The notes under the pieces were generated by a model. It saw only the letters and a list, made by a program, of their open reading frames with translations. It had not been told where the DNA came from and made no database searches. Positions 28,824 through 38,800 of a stretch of DNA of 64,000 nt are shown here, piece by piece. The stretch comes from Diaporthe sp. PMI_573 (lineage: Eukaryota > Ascomycota > Sordariomycetes > Diaporthales > Diaporthaceae), in NCBI GenBank assembly GCA_021399435.1, contig JAJTUP010000073.1, forward strand, positions 230,526 to 294,525, given 5' to 3'. Position numbers and translations under genes: made by a program. Each line of letters begins with the position of its first letter. Within the stretch, counting starts at the first letter, position 1.

Positions 28824-29009
28824 GACTTCACTACCTGTCGTAAAATACTAGATACTAATTATCTTAGTACAAGTACACGTGTAGGACCTATAGTTGGGGG
28901 AACAACAACATATAGTTATGTCGTACGAGGACAAAAGTACACGATTAAATCACCAACTTGTGAGAATGACCATAACCCTTGTAGATTAATAGACGATAGC
29001 CACTTCTAA
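28824..29009 (+). other. Coding-like open frame, possible second exon
   Basis: A CAG acceptor at 28821-28823 is followed by DFTTCRKILDTNYLSTSTRV, GGTTTYSYVVRGQKYTIKSP, TCENDHNPCRL and a TAA at 29007. It has three Cys and regular codon use in an AT-rich setting. It is too short to be called alone. It may belong with the ORF at 28551. Confidence 0.35.
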
Positions 29010-29219
29010 AAGTACTACGATAAAGAAATGAGGAGGATTGGGTCTAAGAAGTATATATAATAGTAAAGAATTCAGAACTGAATTAGAATGAAGGATAAAC
29101 ACTCTATAGTACAGTAGCTCGCTCATTAATTCGACTTTCGATATTATAGACTATACTGTGAACAGATTCATATCAAAGACACTATGTCGTCTATGGCAAG
29201 GTAAAAGCAAGCAACAACT

Positions 29220-29807
29220 ATGCGCAAAATACCCCAAGAAATACTAGACCAACTTACAGGTCATTCATCCCCTTATGATATTTTAGAACAATACCAAGCT
29301 GGGATACCTATACATAAGCTTACTCTTAAGTATGCCCGTATATGGGCTAAAGTCTTTTACAAATTGGACTGGCTTAATACAGTAGTAAGCGTCAGCGGGC
29401 AACCAGTCCTTGATGTATTATACAGCTCGAGTATGGACGGTTTAGCCATGAGAATCCTTATGGCGACAACAATAAAGCACTACATTGCTTCCTCGTGCCA
29501 GAAATGGAAGAATGAGCTCGACATACATACCTCTACACCGCTGAACCCATGTCAGGCGACTGCCAATCAGCTTCTAGAAGCACACGCAAAACGCTGGCCT
29601 GCTTCAATGACCAAAAAGAAGCAGAAAGAGCTCGATCTTCTCGACCGCCAGCCTCTGCGTGTCGACAAGGGGGCTTCCAGCTCTGTCGAAAAGTTAATCA
29701 CAGGTATAGAGCAATTGGAAGCCGATGTCAGCTATTTCGCAAACAAATCCGAGACGACACTGCTGTATCCCTTGGAATGGTCAGAAAGGAAAGGGCCTCG
29801 TTGCTGA
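29220..29807 (+). CDS. Hypothetical protein of 195 residues
   Basis: The ORF starts MRKIPQEILDQLTGHSSPYD. The first 110 residues are coherent (LTLKYARIWAKVFYKLDWLN, MRILMATTIKHYIASSCQKW). The rest is Lys/Leu-rich (KKKQKELDLLDRQPLRVD, then VEKLITGIEQLEADVSYF), perhaps a helix pair. No domain recognised. It may be a fusion of two fragments. Confidence 0.35.
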   Translation: MRKIPQEILDQLTGHSSPYDILEQYQAGIPIHKLTLKYARIWAKVFYKLDWLNTVVSVSGQPVLDVLYSSSMDGLAMRILMATTIKHYIASSCQKWKNELDIHTSTPLNPCQATANQLLEAHAKRWPASMTKKKQKELDLLDRQPLRVDKGASSSVEKLITGIEQLEADVSYFANKSETTLLYPLEWSERKGPRC

Positions 29808-30249
29808 ATAAGGTGAAATATTCATCCTTCCGAGAAACCCGCATTCTCTGGTTGCTGCTGCAGATCCCAGTGCCGTGGGACAGCAGCATGTATCCACTGC
29901 CCAGGCCACCGGATTTGGACGTGTGCAAGGCCACAAGCAGAAATCGGGAGCCCGCCTCGCGGGCAAAGATACGAGCACCGAAGGGCGTGCAGCGTTCGGC
30001 TCAACGCTCCAAGACGACAGCGTGAGACTCTGACAGAGGATGCTATATTTGGGGAGCCAATAGTATAGGGCAGTTGAGAAGTTTGATAGTTAATGTTCCG
30101 AATTACACCTCACGAGTAGATTCAATATCCGTCATTGTTGTCGGTTCAACCTCCGATCGTAGAAACTATGATTACGATGACCGGCCAGTTTGCCTATTGT
30201 ATCAATTTCGAATGACAAAGGTAGGATAGGACATAAAAAGGATTGATCA

Positions 30250-30526
30250 TTAAAATGAAAACACCTCGCGCAAACCTTCTCCTGGCTTGGCTACCTGCCC
30301 GTTGAAAGCGTACTGAGAGCTTCGAGTCCCGGCGTGCCTGCTCTCGTTGCCTCTTGAGCTCGCGCTGCTCTACGCTCATCCTGGGTAGGCTGCTGGTTGC
30401 AGAACGAGAGTGCATATGAGGGCTCAGGCTAGATTGGGAATGGCCCACATACTGAGGCAGACGACCATCGTTCGTGGGCTCGAGGACGACATCTGCTGCA
30501 AGATTAGAGGGTCTTCCTGATGACAA
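30250..30526 (-). pseudogene. 5' fragment of a fungal regulatory-type protein
   Basis: The minus-strand frame contains MSVEQRELKRQREQARRDSK preceded by SRSATSSLP. The ELKRQREQARRDSK helix is, from memory, the start of a low-complexity fungal zinc-finger-type protein. No zinc finger follows; the frame runs into unrelated sequence at about 30290. It is a probable 5' exon remnant. Confidence 0.4.
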
Positions 30527-30804
30527 CGGGAGGCCTTCCTAGCAAGCCGGTATGGCGGCTGCTCCCCAGTTGTTTCTTTTCAGGAATGCATGGTACTCCC
30601 GGCAAGTACTTCGATGAAATGGAGCGCTCTGATTGGCTGCAGCTGTGCTTAGTCAGATTTCGACGTGAGTCTTCCGGAATCCCGATATGTTGTTACGGAC
30701 GAAAACACAGCGAGCGCTGTCAGGTTAACAACGACGATTAGTGTATTGCCTTTTATGTCGTTTAATATTCATTCTTCATAGAACCAATCAAACACACTCA
30801 TTCA

Positions 30805-31359
30805 ATGCAAAGAGGACCAAAGGGAGGCGTCTCCTTCCACTCCTCGCCCAAATCACCAGACACTATGAGTACTTCTCCTCTCCACTTCGACCCCAGTTCC
30901 AACCACTCCAGCATGGGCAGCCGATCCTATTTTGCCTAGCCTGGTATGTGCAAATCAGATAGCGCCTGGCCTTGTACTCTTGCGTTAGGAATAGGAAAAG
31001 GAGTGCTCTGTATCAGGACGCCTACAGGCAGAGAGGGTCATGTGCTGGAGGGAATGGCCGTGCGTCTACAACTTTCTCTCCTCCGTGCGATCCAGGCTTC
31101 TTATCCGTCCCAGCCGGCGATTTCCCCCAAGTATCTGCAAAATGGCCAAAATCAGAGTCTACCACCTCTCCAGCCTCACAACTCAGCCGGGTCTATGTAT
31201 GAGAACGACCCACCTAGTTCTCAAATGCCTAGAAACCCAAACAATCCCACTTCTTCGCGCGACTATGCTCCTCCTCCGCCGCAGCCGTACGGCAGAGGCT
31301 CGTATCCCATGACACAGAACCCCTTCAAACAACAGCAATCTTATACGATCTCCTTATGA
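30805..31359 (+). pseudogene. Degenerate Ser/Pro-rich coding stretches
   Basis: An ATG at 30805 gives MQRGPKGGVSFHSSPKSPDT, ending at a TAG near 30940. Further on, NRKRSALYQDAYRQRGSCAG and a Pro/Gln-rich frame (SSRDYAPPPPQPYGRGSYPM) appear in different frames up to 31359. The compositional similarity and order suggest one disrupted low-complexity gene, but the frames cannot be joined with confidence. Confidence 0.3.
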
Positions 31360-31465
31360 TGCCCCAGGCCTCCGCCCATGCATTAAAAGGGTCTTTACTT
31401 TGATGAAGTGGACTGTACGATCCCATAGTATAGTACAGTATAATACTGTATATCTCTAAAATTAC

Positions 31466-32866
31466 TTAATCAATCACGTCCTCCATGATCATCCATTCGT
31501 CGCCACCTTGGGGTTCCAGACTAAGGTGAGCAAGGTCGGGCAGACCGTCCTTGCTTTCTCCTTCTCCTCCCGAAGCGGCAGTCGTCTCGCCCGGGCTCTC
31601 GGGCTGAATGCGAAACTCTTTGTCTTTCTGGGCGATCTGCAAATATACGGCAGCTGTCGTTGTTTTGCGCAGCCTGGGCTCGTCGACGCCAAGGTCCAAC
31701 GGCAACAGGCTAAGTCCCCCGGGCAGGACATACGGCAGAGCTTGCACAATGTAACGACTGCCGGTATCAGACTGGCGCATGCAGCCAATCCGTTCCTTGG
31801 AAAAGCGCAAGGAGACGATGTGGTTCGGCCGATGGGTCCAGAGACGCTCGAAGTTTTTCGTCCACTGGTCGCCATCCAGCGGGACGTACGATTTCATCTC
31901 GCTGTTGTCACGGGGGAGGATGAGCAAATGTATGCCGGTGCGCGCCTCGCACCACAGCTGGTGGAGCGCGTCGCGCATGTCCAGATCCAGGGCCGGCGAC
32001 GATGCCAGGTACCCGGGGTCCAGGTGCAGCCAGAGGTCCAGCTCGTCGCCGAGGAACAGCCTCCTCGCCATCGTCCCGGAGCGAGGGAGCAGTGCCGAGC
32101 CATCGTTTTTGGTTTCGTGGTACCAGCAGTCCAACCTCCGGACCAAGTCTTCACAGCGCTTGGCCGTGGCCTCTCCCCCAGCCCATCCATGGGCCGGGAC
32201 GTGGTATGAGAATTGAAATAGGCGGCGGGCCTCGAATATCACATCCAGCGATCTGTAGGCCACGCTGAGTTTCGTCAGGACGACATGCGCGCTGAGCGAA
32301 CGCGGCAAGGGAAGCCCGTCGTCCGCCCGGTCCCGGGCCATCTGGCGGTTGAGAAAGATGTCCCAGTAGGCTTCCAGCTGGCCCGGGCAGATCAGGTGCC
32401 TCGTGGTCGAGCGGTAGACGGGGAGCCAGTGAGCGCGGTGCGCGGTCGACAGCCGTAGCAGGTCCGAGGGCGACCACGGGCAGATCCGCTGCCTTGGGTA
32501 CCCATTGATGCTCGGCAGCCAGCGCGTCCAGCTCGCGCACCAGTCGCAGCAGCCCGAGACCCTCTCCTCGGGCCCGAAGCGGGAAAGGTACACGTTCCGG
32601 ACGAGCGGGCCCGGCCAGAGATGGCAATAGATCATGTTGTGGATTTCCAAAGGCAGATAAAGCAGCAGGCGCCGGCCCGTCAGCTCTCTGGCCTTTTTTA
32701 GTCCTTCTCTCCTTTCTCTCCTCTGGGTTTTCTTTGCCGCCTGGAGCTCGAGAGCGCGCTTTCCGGCCTTGACAGGCCTTAGGCACAGACAGGTGGCGGC
32801 CGCCCTCCTAGAGTTCGCTGTTGTGCGGGACGGCTCGACCCGCTGACGACTTCGCGTGATGGCCAT
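31466..32866 (-). CDS. F-box-like hypothetical protein
   Basis: A 466-residue protein from ATG 32866 (MAITRSRQRVEPSRTTANSR); upstream codons in frame look non-coding. A basic N-terminus precedes LLLYLPLEIHNMIYCHL, an F-box-like/2EXR-type motif (LPLEI). The body has conserved-looking Trp/Leu segments (ICPWSPSDLLRLSTAHRAHW, LCLDL-type repeats) and a charged tail. The GC content is clearly higher than in neighbouring DNA. F-box-like proteins act as substrate adaptors for SCF ubiquitin ligases, but the motif here is weak. The gene appears intact and single-exon. Confidence 0.6.
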   Translation of the reverse strand: MAITRSRQRVEPSRTTANSRRAAATCLCLRPVKAGKRALELQAAKKTQRRERREGLKKARELTGRRLLLYLPLEIHNMIYCHLWPGPLVRNVYLSRFGPEERVSGCCDWCASWTRWLPSINGYPRQRICPWSPSDLLRLSTAHRAHWLPVYRSTTRHLICPGQLEAYWDIFLNRQMARDRADDGLPLPRSLSAHVVLTKLSVAYRSLDVIFEARRLFQFSYHVPAHGWAGGEATAKRCEDLVRRLDCWYHETKNDGSALLPRSGTMARRLFLGDELDLWLHLDPGYLASSPALDLDMRDALHQLWCEARTGIHLLILPRDNSEMKSYVPLDGDQWTKNFERLWTHRPNHIVSLRFSKERIGCMRQSDTGSRYIVQALPYVLPGGLSLLPLDLGVDEPRLRKTTTAAVYLQIAQKDKEFRIQPESPGETTAASGGEGESKDGLPDLAHLSLEPQGGDEWMIMEDVID

Positions 32867-33034
32867 CTTCGTTTTGGTGTGGGAAGTGTGTTTGGCACAA
32901 AGCAAAGCAGTTTGTTGCGGGCGTTCATGACAAAGAGACTTGGGAGAAAAAATTTCCATGTGCAAGAAGGCATGGTGTTTTGAACCGGTACGAGACGCGC
33001 TTGTGCAGCGCGACGTGGGGGGGCCGGGGGCCAA

Positions 33035-34009
33035 AAGACTCTGAAACGGTCTGCGTCGGTTCGCGCCGCCGCCTTGATCGACCGGACCTGCATCTTAATG
33101 CGAAACCCTCCCAAGTGCCTGTTCGCTCGGGTTGTCGCAGAGACACGACACGAAAGCCCGTCAATCATGAACGTCCCTTTCGCGTCGCGTCTACTTCTTG
33201 AGACTGAGAGACCGAGTCGGGCCGGGTAGAAGGTCTACTCGGTTTGACGATATGTGGTGATGTGTGCAGATTGAGGTTCAAAGGCGCCTTTGAACAATGT
33301 CTTCCGGTCGTTAAATTGCCTGAAGCTGTGAATTATTGACTGCTGCTTAGTCTGCTGGCTGGTTTGTTGGCCAGAATCCATCAGCAACGGTCCGTTACAG
33401 GAAATCGGCAGTCACTTCGCGGGCTCCGGGCGGAACCTAGCCTAACACACTAATGTTTCTTGATTTTGGACCTCCATGAGGCTCGAAGTTGTTGCCTCAA
33501 TCATTCTGGCCGTGGAGCGTGATGCTCCCTCAGCTCCTCTGTTGCCCGTAGAGCATTACAGGTCTCCAACGTCCTCCGTTGTCTCACTATGTCGATAGGC
33601 GTTTTTTCAACACGGGCAGATTCTGGCTTTGAAGAAGCCCCTGTAAGCCACGGCGAGGCTTAGAATGAGGCAGTGTGCAGGAACGTGCAGATACGGTCTT
33701 GCACCCAACTTTTTGACTGCGATATCTCGGTCTGGGTGTGCACATTTCAGCAAACTTGCCGTCCACGGAGCTGACTGTCCCTGAATTTCGAAGATTCCAC
33801 TCTTCTGCTTGCCGCGTGGTTGCGCAGAAAGCGAACAGGCCCCCGAAAATACGCAATCGAACTGATCCAGCATGGTGCACGAAATGGAGGCTGAAATTTG
33901 CTATGGCGGTGTGAGAATGATCTACCCAGACCCCGCAAGCGAAGCATTGTAAAACTAAAAGTAGCAGTTATTTGACGCCTTCGCCAAGCCATGTGGGAAT
34001 CAAAATCTC
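33035..34009. other. Region without recognisable genes
   Basis: The 5' flank of the F-box-like gene, then about 700 bp with only short unrecognised frames. Confidence 0.4.
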
Positions 34010-34924
34010 ATGAGGCATACAGCAACTCAAGCAACCAGCTTCTTCTCGACATTCAGCCTCATAGAACAGACCAAGGGAATATTTTCAATTTCCTTTGAGC
34101 AGACACAGCTTGCCGTATTAGATGTGCAAATGACCTCTAAGTTGGTGGCCTTGCGTCAAATCTCCGAGGTGAGATGTGAAGCTGTGGTCCCGAACCGCAC
34201 TATACTCAAGCGAAAAGCCAAGTCCTCGTCACCTTTCCAAGTTTCTATCAACATATATGGCCCAAGAAAGGCTGCCGATGAGGTTTCCGCGGCTTTGTCC
34301 AAGGTCAATGCGTTCCTTCAACACCCTCAAACTTTGCATGATGGTGTTGAGTACTACAACCCAGACATGTTGATCTTTCCCGGGCAGAAGACTTCGATGA
34401 ACCACTATGTCGGTACGTCGCAATTGCTGTTGGAAGAAAGAAAGTTGTCGCGAGATGTTCGCGGAATACTTGAATCGTTGAGCCAGGTGGCAGAGAGTGA
34501 TGAGTTGGGCCATCTCGGAGGCCTAGTCACTACACTCACGCAGCATCAACAGCAGGGCGTTCGTTTTGTTCTTCAGCGGGAAAATGAGTTGTTCTGCAGG
34601 GGACTCTCAGCACATGTCTCGCAGATCACTGGTGCCGAATCTTTTATGCAAGCAGACGGCATGCCTTTTGGACTCGGTGGTCTGATTGCAGATGTCATGG
34701 GGATAGGCAAAACCCTGACGATGCTCACTTCGATCTTACACTCAGCAAATGAAGCCCAAGATTTCAGTTACTTTGGACACACCGTCCCAGGAGGTGAAAC
34801 GGACGCTTTGCTCACCAAAGCGACCTTGGTAGTCGTTCCATCTGTCCGTAAGTTTCCAAGCTCTGAGATCAAACGAAGTGAGCAGACCATAGAGCGCTGA
34901 CAATGAGTTTTAGAGCTGATGGAA
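34010..34924 (+). pseudogene. SNF2-family helicase gene truncated by a duplicated segment
   Basis: The frame encodes an N-terminal region (FQVSINIYGPRKAADEV) and then the start of a SNF2/Rad5-like ATPase: LTQHQQQGVRFVLQREN, GGLIADVMGIGKTLTMLTS (Walker A, GIGKT) and ATLVVVPSV (motif Ia region). A normal intron follows (GTAAGT at 34848 to TTTTAG at 34913). It splices SV to QLME, as expected for the family, but after about ten bases (34924) the sequence switches to reversed membrane-protein sequence. Helicase motifs Ib to VI are missing, so it is dead. The annotated 5' end may also lack upstream exons. Confidence 0.8.
34848..34913 (+). other. Intron of the truncated SNF2 gene
   Basis: GTAAGT donor, CTGAC branch-like motif near 34897, TTTTAG acceptor. 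Splicing restores the expected helicase reading (VVVPSVQLME). Confidence 0.75.
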
Positions 34925-35104
34925 GTTCCAGAGTCGCCGAAAGTCTCGAATGCAGCCGGTGAGGCACGCCGACACGGAGTGGCGTGTCATCACAGCTGAG
35001 ATCGGTTCTTGCTGTGCCCGCAAATTTTCTGCAAAGAGGGGAACGGGGGCCCATGGGGCAACAGAGCGGAGAGTGTCCACGAATTTCGCGATCCCGCCGT
35101 CCAT
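34925..35104 (-). pseudogene. 5' fragment of the multi-span membrane protein (left module copy)
   Basis: It encodes MDGGIAKFVDTLRSVAPWAP, VPLFAENLRAQQEPISAVMT and GCIRDFRRLWN. This aligns with residues 1-57 of the intact protein encoded at 56529-57866. The copy ends at the junction with the SNF2 exon. All membrane spans are lost. Confidence 0.85.
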
Positions 35105-35820
35105 GGTAATGAGTCTCGAATAGGACTGGAGCGCAAATGATCGAAATAGCTAGGTGTTGCTGCAAGAGATTCGCCGAACCGAGTGTGGAAAAGAGAAATG
35201 TCTGTCCGTCTTGCTCCGGCCGTGCAATAGCTGTGCTATGGGATTGGGCTGAATTTTTTTTTAAAAAAAAAAAAAAGAAAGAAAGAAAGAAGAAGGGGAA
35301 AAAAACCCGGGTCTGGTGTCGGTGGACAGATGACTTCGCGTTTATCCCAGTGTGACCGAGGTGGTCATCGAGTTTTACCAAACAACGCTTCGGATGCAGG
35401 CGCGGTAGTGGATGGCAGCAGTGGGTGTGGCAGTGCTGGCGCCCGACTCTTGCGGCCCAAAGCAACTGTCACTGCCGACCGGGACAAGCATTCTGCGGTG
35501 ACACGTGGTTATCATCGTCACCAGTCGAACGAAGCCGTCGCATGCTGCCGCTCGTGCAGTGGCGTAGTCTCCAGGCTCAATTCTTTTGCTAACCTTTTTA
35601 TCTTCGCCCGCATCCCATCAAAGATGTGTGCCCCCCTTCTTGCCATCCGCAAAGCCGCCCAATTTGCAGCTCCAGGCCTCTTTTTCAACTCACCGACGAA
35701 ACGTACAGCTTCCTTTCACAGACCGTCCCGTTACTAGCAAACCGAGCCCCGTTTGACGCCGGGATTGCCTAACAGACTTTCTGCAGATGTTGGGCCGTCA
35801 TGCAGCCTGCTATTACAGCC
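35105..35820. promoter_or_regulatory. Intergenic spacer of the left divergent module
   Basis: The spacer contains an A/G-rich tract (35262-35310). It shares stretches with 57867-58499, such as GGTGTGGCAGTGC and GGCGCCCGACTCTT, so the duplication includes the shared promoter region. Regulation of both genes from this spacer is inferred from the divergent layout. Confidence 0.5.
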
Positions 35821-38800
35821 ATGGTTTCGGAACCCGAAGCCTCTCCTAAGCTCCTGCAAGATTTCGAGAGGGCAACAAAAGAATTCAAGCTCTGCCCAAA
35901 TCGCGTATGGGCTGTGGCCAAGGAAAAATTGCCCAAGTTAATGCCAGATTGCGGGTCGATCCCAGGCCACGAAGAGCACGAGCTGTGTACCTTCGATTTC
36001 TGCGAATACTCGCAACGTGATTTCACGGCCGTTAAACAGCGCCACGAGTGCGAAGAGGAAAAATGCGGACGACTGCAGCATTTGTTTTCGAGGGACACAC
36101 TCAAAGCAGCCACAACGAACGGAAAGTCGACAGTGTGGTGTTTGGACGGGAAGTCGATGATCGAACCCCCACAGCCATATATGGCAATCTCCCATGTGTG
36201 GTCAGATGGAACTGGCATTGGGGCCTGGCCAGACGGAGAAGTCAACGAATGCCTTTACTCCTTTTTCCAGGTGATCGCAAGGCAGTTTCAATGCGAGGGA
36301 ATCTGGTGGGATACTCTCTGTATTCCCAAGGAAAAGGAAGCACGAATCAGGGCTCTCCGGAACATCCCAAGCAATTATCAGGACGCTCGAATCACTCTGG
36401 TCCATGATGACTTCCTCCGGAAATGGGAGTGGGACGAAAAAACGGCATGCTTTGCCATTCTCATGTCGCCCTGGTTCAGTCGAGGCTGGACTGCCGTGGA
36501 GTTGGCAATGTCGCGCAAGGTGAAGGTGATCTTCAAAGGATCTTGCGGCCCTCTCATAAAGGATCTCGACGAACAGATTCTTGCAAAGGACGGTGATCCC
36601 GATGTCCGTCGCAAGGAAGCATCCAACATTATCAGGAGTCTTCGCGACGGAATCACAAATCTGAACAAACTCTTGACCGTGTTGGGGGCGCGCCATACAT
36701 CTTGGCCCAAGGACATGGCCGCAATTTCCGGGCTGTTGGCAGGCGTTACACCGGAGGAGCGGCAGCAAGATACCTACAAGAGCATTCTGTGGAAGATGGG
36801 CCGACTTTCGCACAGACAACTCTTCCATAACGCCGCGACCATGTCGAAAGTCAGCTGGTGTCCAATTAGCCTGCTCCACATGCCGATAGCTGATTCCGAC
36901 CGAGATGATTCCAACAGCTTTCTGCAGATTGAAAGAAACTGGGATCTTGTTGGTCGGTGGAAAGTTATTCCTGTGAACAGCAGCCTCGAGGGGAAGTGCA
37001 TCTGGAATGGCACACATGCTCTAATGAAGAAGAAAGCTCATGAGGCCCTGACATACCCGAACAACTGTGTCCTTTTAGCTGAGCCTGGCGTTGAGTCAGT
37101 GGATAAGGCTCTGCTAGTGAAAGGAATAGAGCGAGGGGAGAGGTCTGCACCACTCTGTTGCCAATATGTCGGGGCATTATATTTCCACCCAAAGATGCTC
37201 GAAGAGTACATTGATATGGGGAAGGAGAGACCAATCGAGATGAAAGTAAGATTACTAGGGAACACAAATGGCTGGACGGAGATTTCTCCTGGAGGCGTTT
37301 CGGAAACTGTCAAGGAGTTGGCGGGAGCAAGGGCTGATGAGCAAGCTCATCACTCAGAAGGCCACGAAGCTGGGGAAGGAGAGAGTGACATCCACCCCAA
37401 CGCCGAGGCTATGAAGGGAGAAGAGGACCAGAAGCGCAGTGATCCGGACGAAGAGGCTGTCGGGGAACTATTACGGTCGCTAAACCTTGTTGACGGTAAG
37501 GAACCGGTTTCACAGAGGACGGCGTTACACTATGCGATCTGGGGGGGCAATCACGACGCATTCCGCGGGCTTGTCAAAAATGGAGCCGACCTAAACGTGC
37601 GGGATAGACTTGGACAGCAACCGCTACACCTTGCAGCTGAACGAGGGTACGAGGACATGGTTTCGTCTTTGCTTAACCCTCCGAGTACTCAGCCCAAGGC
37701 TACAATGAACGGTCAGTGCAACTACGGGCAGACCCCGCTGCATCGTGCAGCCTGGGGAGGCTCCGCGGTGGTTGTCAAGTTGTTATTGGAGAAGGGGACC
37801 AATCCACGTACCAAGGACAATGACGGGAACACTGCCCTCCACATAGCAGCCGAGAAGGGATATAAGCCTGTGGTTACGCACCTAATCGATACTCGCCTAA
37901 TCAAGGAAGGAAAAGTCGATGTCGATTCGAAAGGTCGGAATGGTATGACGCCGCTGCACTTGGCGGCCGAGAGTGGGCACGAGGCTGTCGTCCGGGTGCT
38001 GCTCAAGAATGGCCCTAAAATCGAGGCAGAGGACCAAAATGGCCGCACGCCACTATACTATGCCGTCAATAACGGACATGAGGCTGTCGTCCGGCTGCTG
38101 CTCAAGAATGGGGCTAATATCGTGGCGAAAGACGGCTGGACGCCGTTGCACTTGGCGGCCGAGAGGGGGCACAATGCCATGGCCCGGGTCCTGCTGGAGG
38201 AGGGGGCTAAAATCGGGGCAGAGGACCAAAACGGCCACACGCCACTATACTACGCCGTCAGTAACGGACATGAGGCTGTCGTCCGGCTGCTGCTCAAGGA
38301 GGGGGCTGATGTTGAGGCGAAGGCGAAGGACGGCTGGACGCCGCTGCACGTGGCGGCGATGAACGGCCAGGAGACTATAGCTACGCTTCTACTCGAGAAT
38401 GGAGCTGGTATCAACGCAACAGATGATAAAGACGGCTGGACGCCGCTGCACTGGGCGGCCGACAGGGGGGACAATGCCATGGCCCGGGTGCTGCTGGAGA
38501 AGGGGGCTAATACCGAGGCGAAGGCAAAGGACGGCTGGACGCCGCTGCACGTGGCGGCGATGAACGGCCAGGAGACTATAGCTACGCTTCTACTCGAGAA
38601 TGGAGCTGGTATCAACGCAACAGATGATAAACACGGTATAACGCCCCTGCACTGGGCGGCCGAGAGGGGGCATGAGGCTGTCGTCCGGCTGCTGCTCAAG
38701 AATGGGGCTAATATCGTGGCGAAAGACGGCTGGACGCCGCTGCACTTGGCGGCCGAGAGGGGGCACAATGCCATGGCCCGGGTGCTGCTGGAGGAGGGGG

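Noticed and set aside
30741..31040. Possible intron-containing gene joining 30805 to 31359
   Set aside because: Several splice choices exist but none gives one frame across all Ser/Pro-rich blocks, so it is listed only as a degenerate stretch.
31508..32786. Additional ORFs of 200 or so codons on both strands inside the F-box-like gene
   Set aside because: High GC removes stops in all frames; only the 31466-32866 frame has protein-like composition and a plausible motif.
34869..35465. A separate 198-residue minus-strand gene over the left module spacer
   Set aside because: The frame is a shadow of the duplicated membrane-protein fragment and of the A/G tract (giving a poly-Phe run); the homologous frame is 34925-35104.
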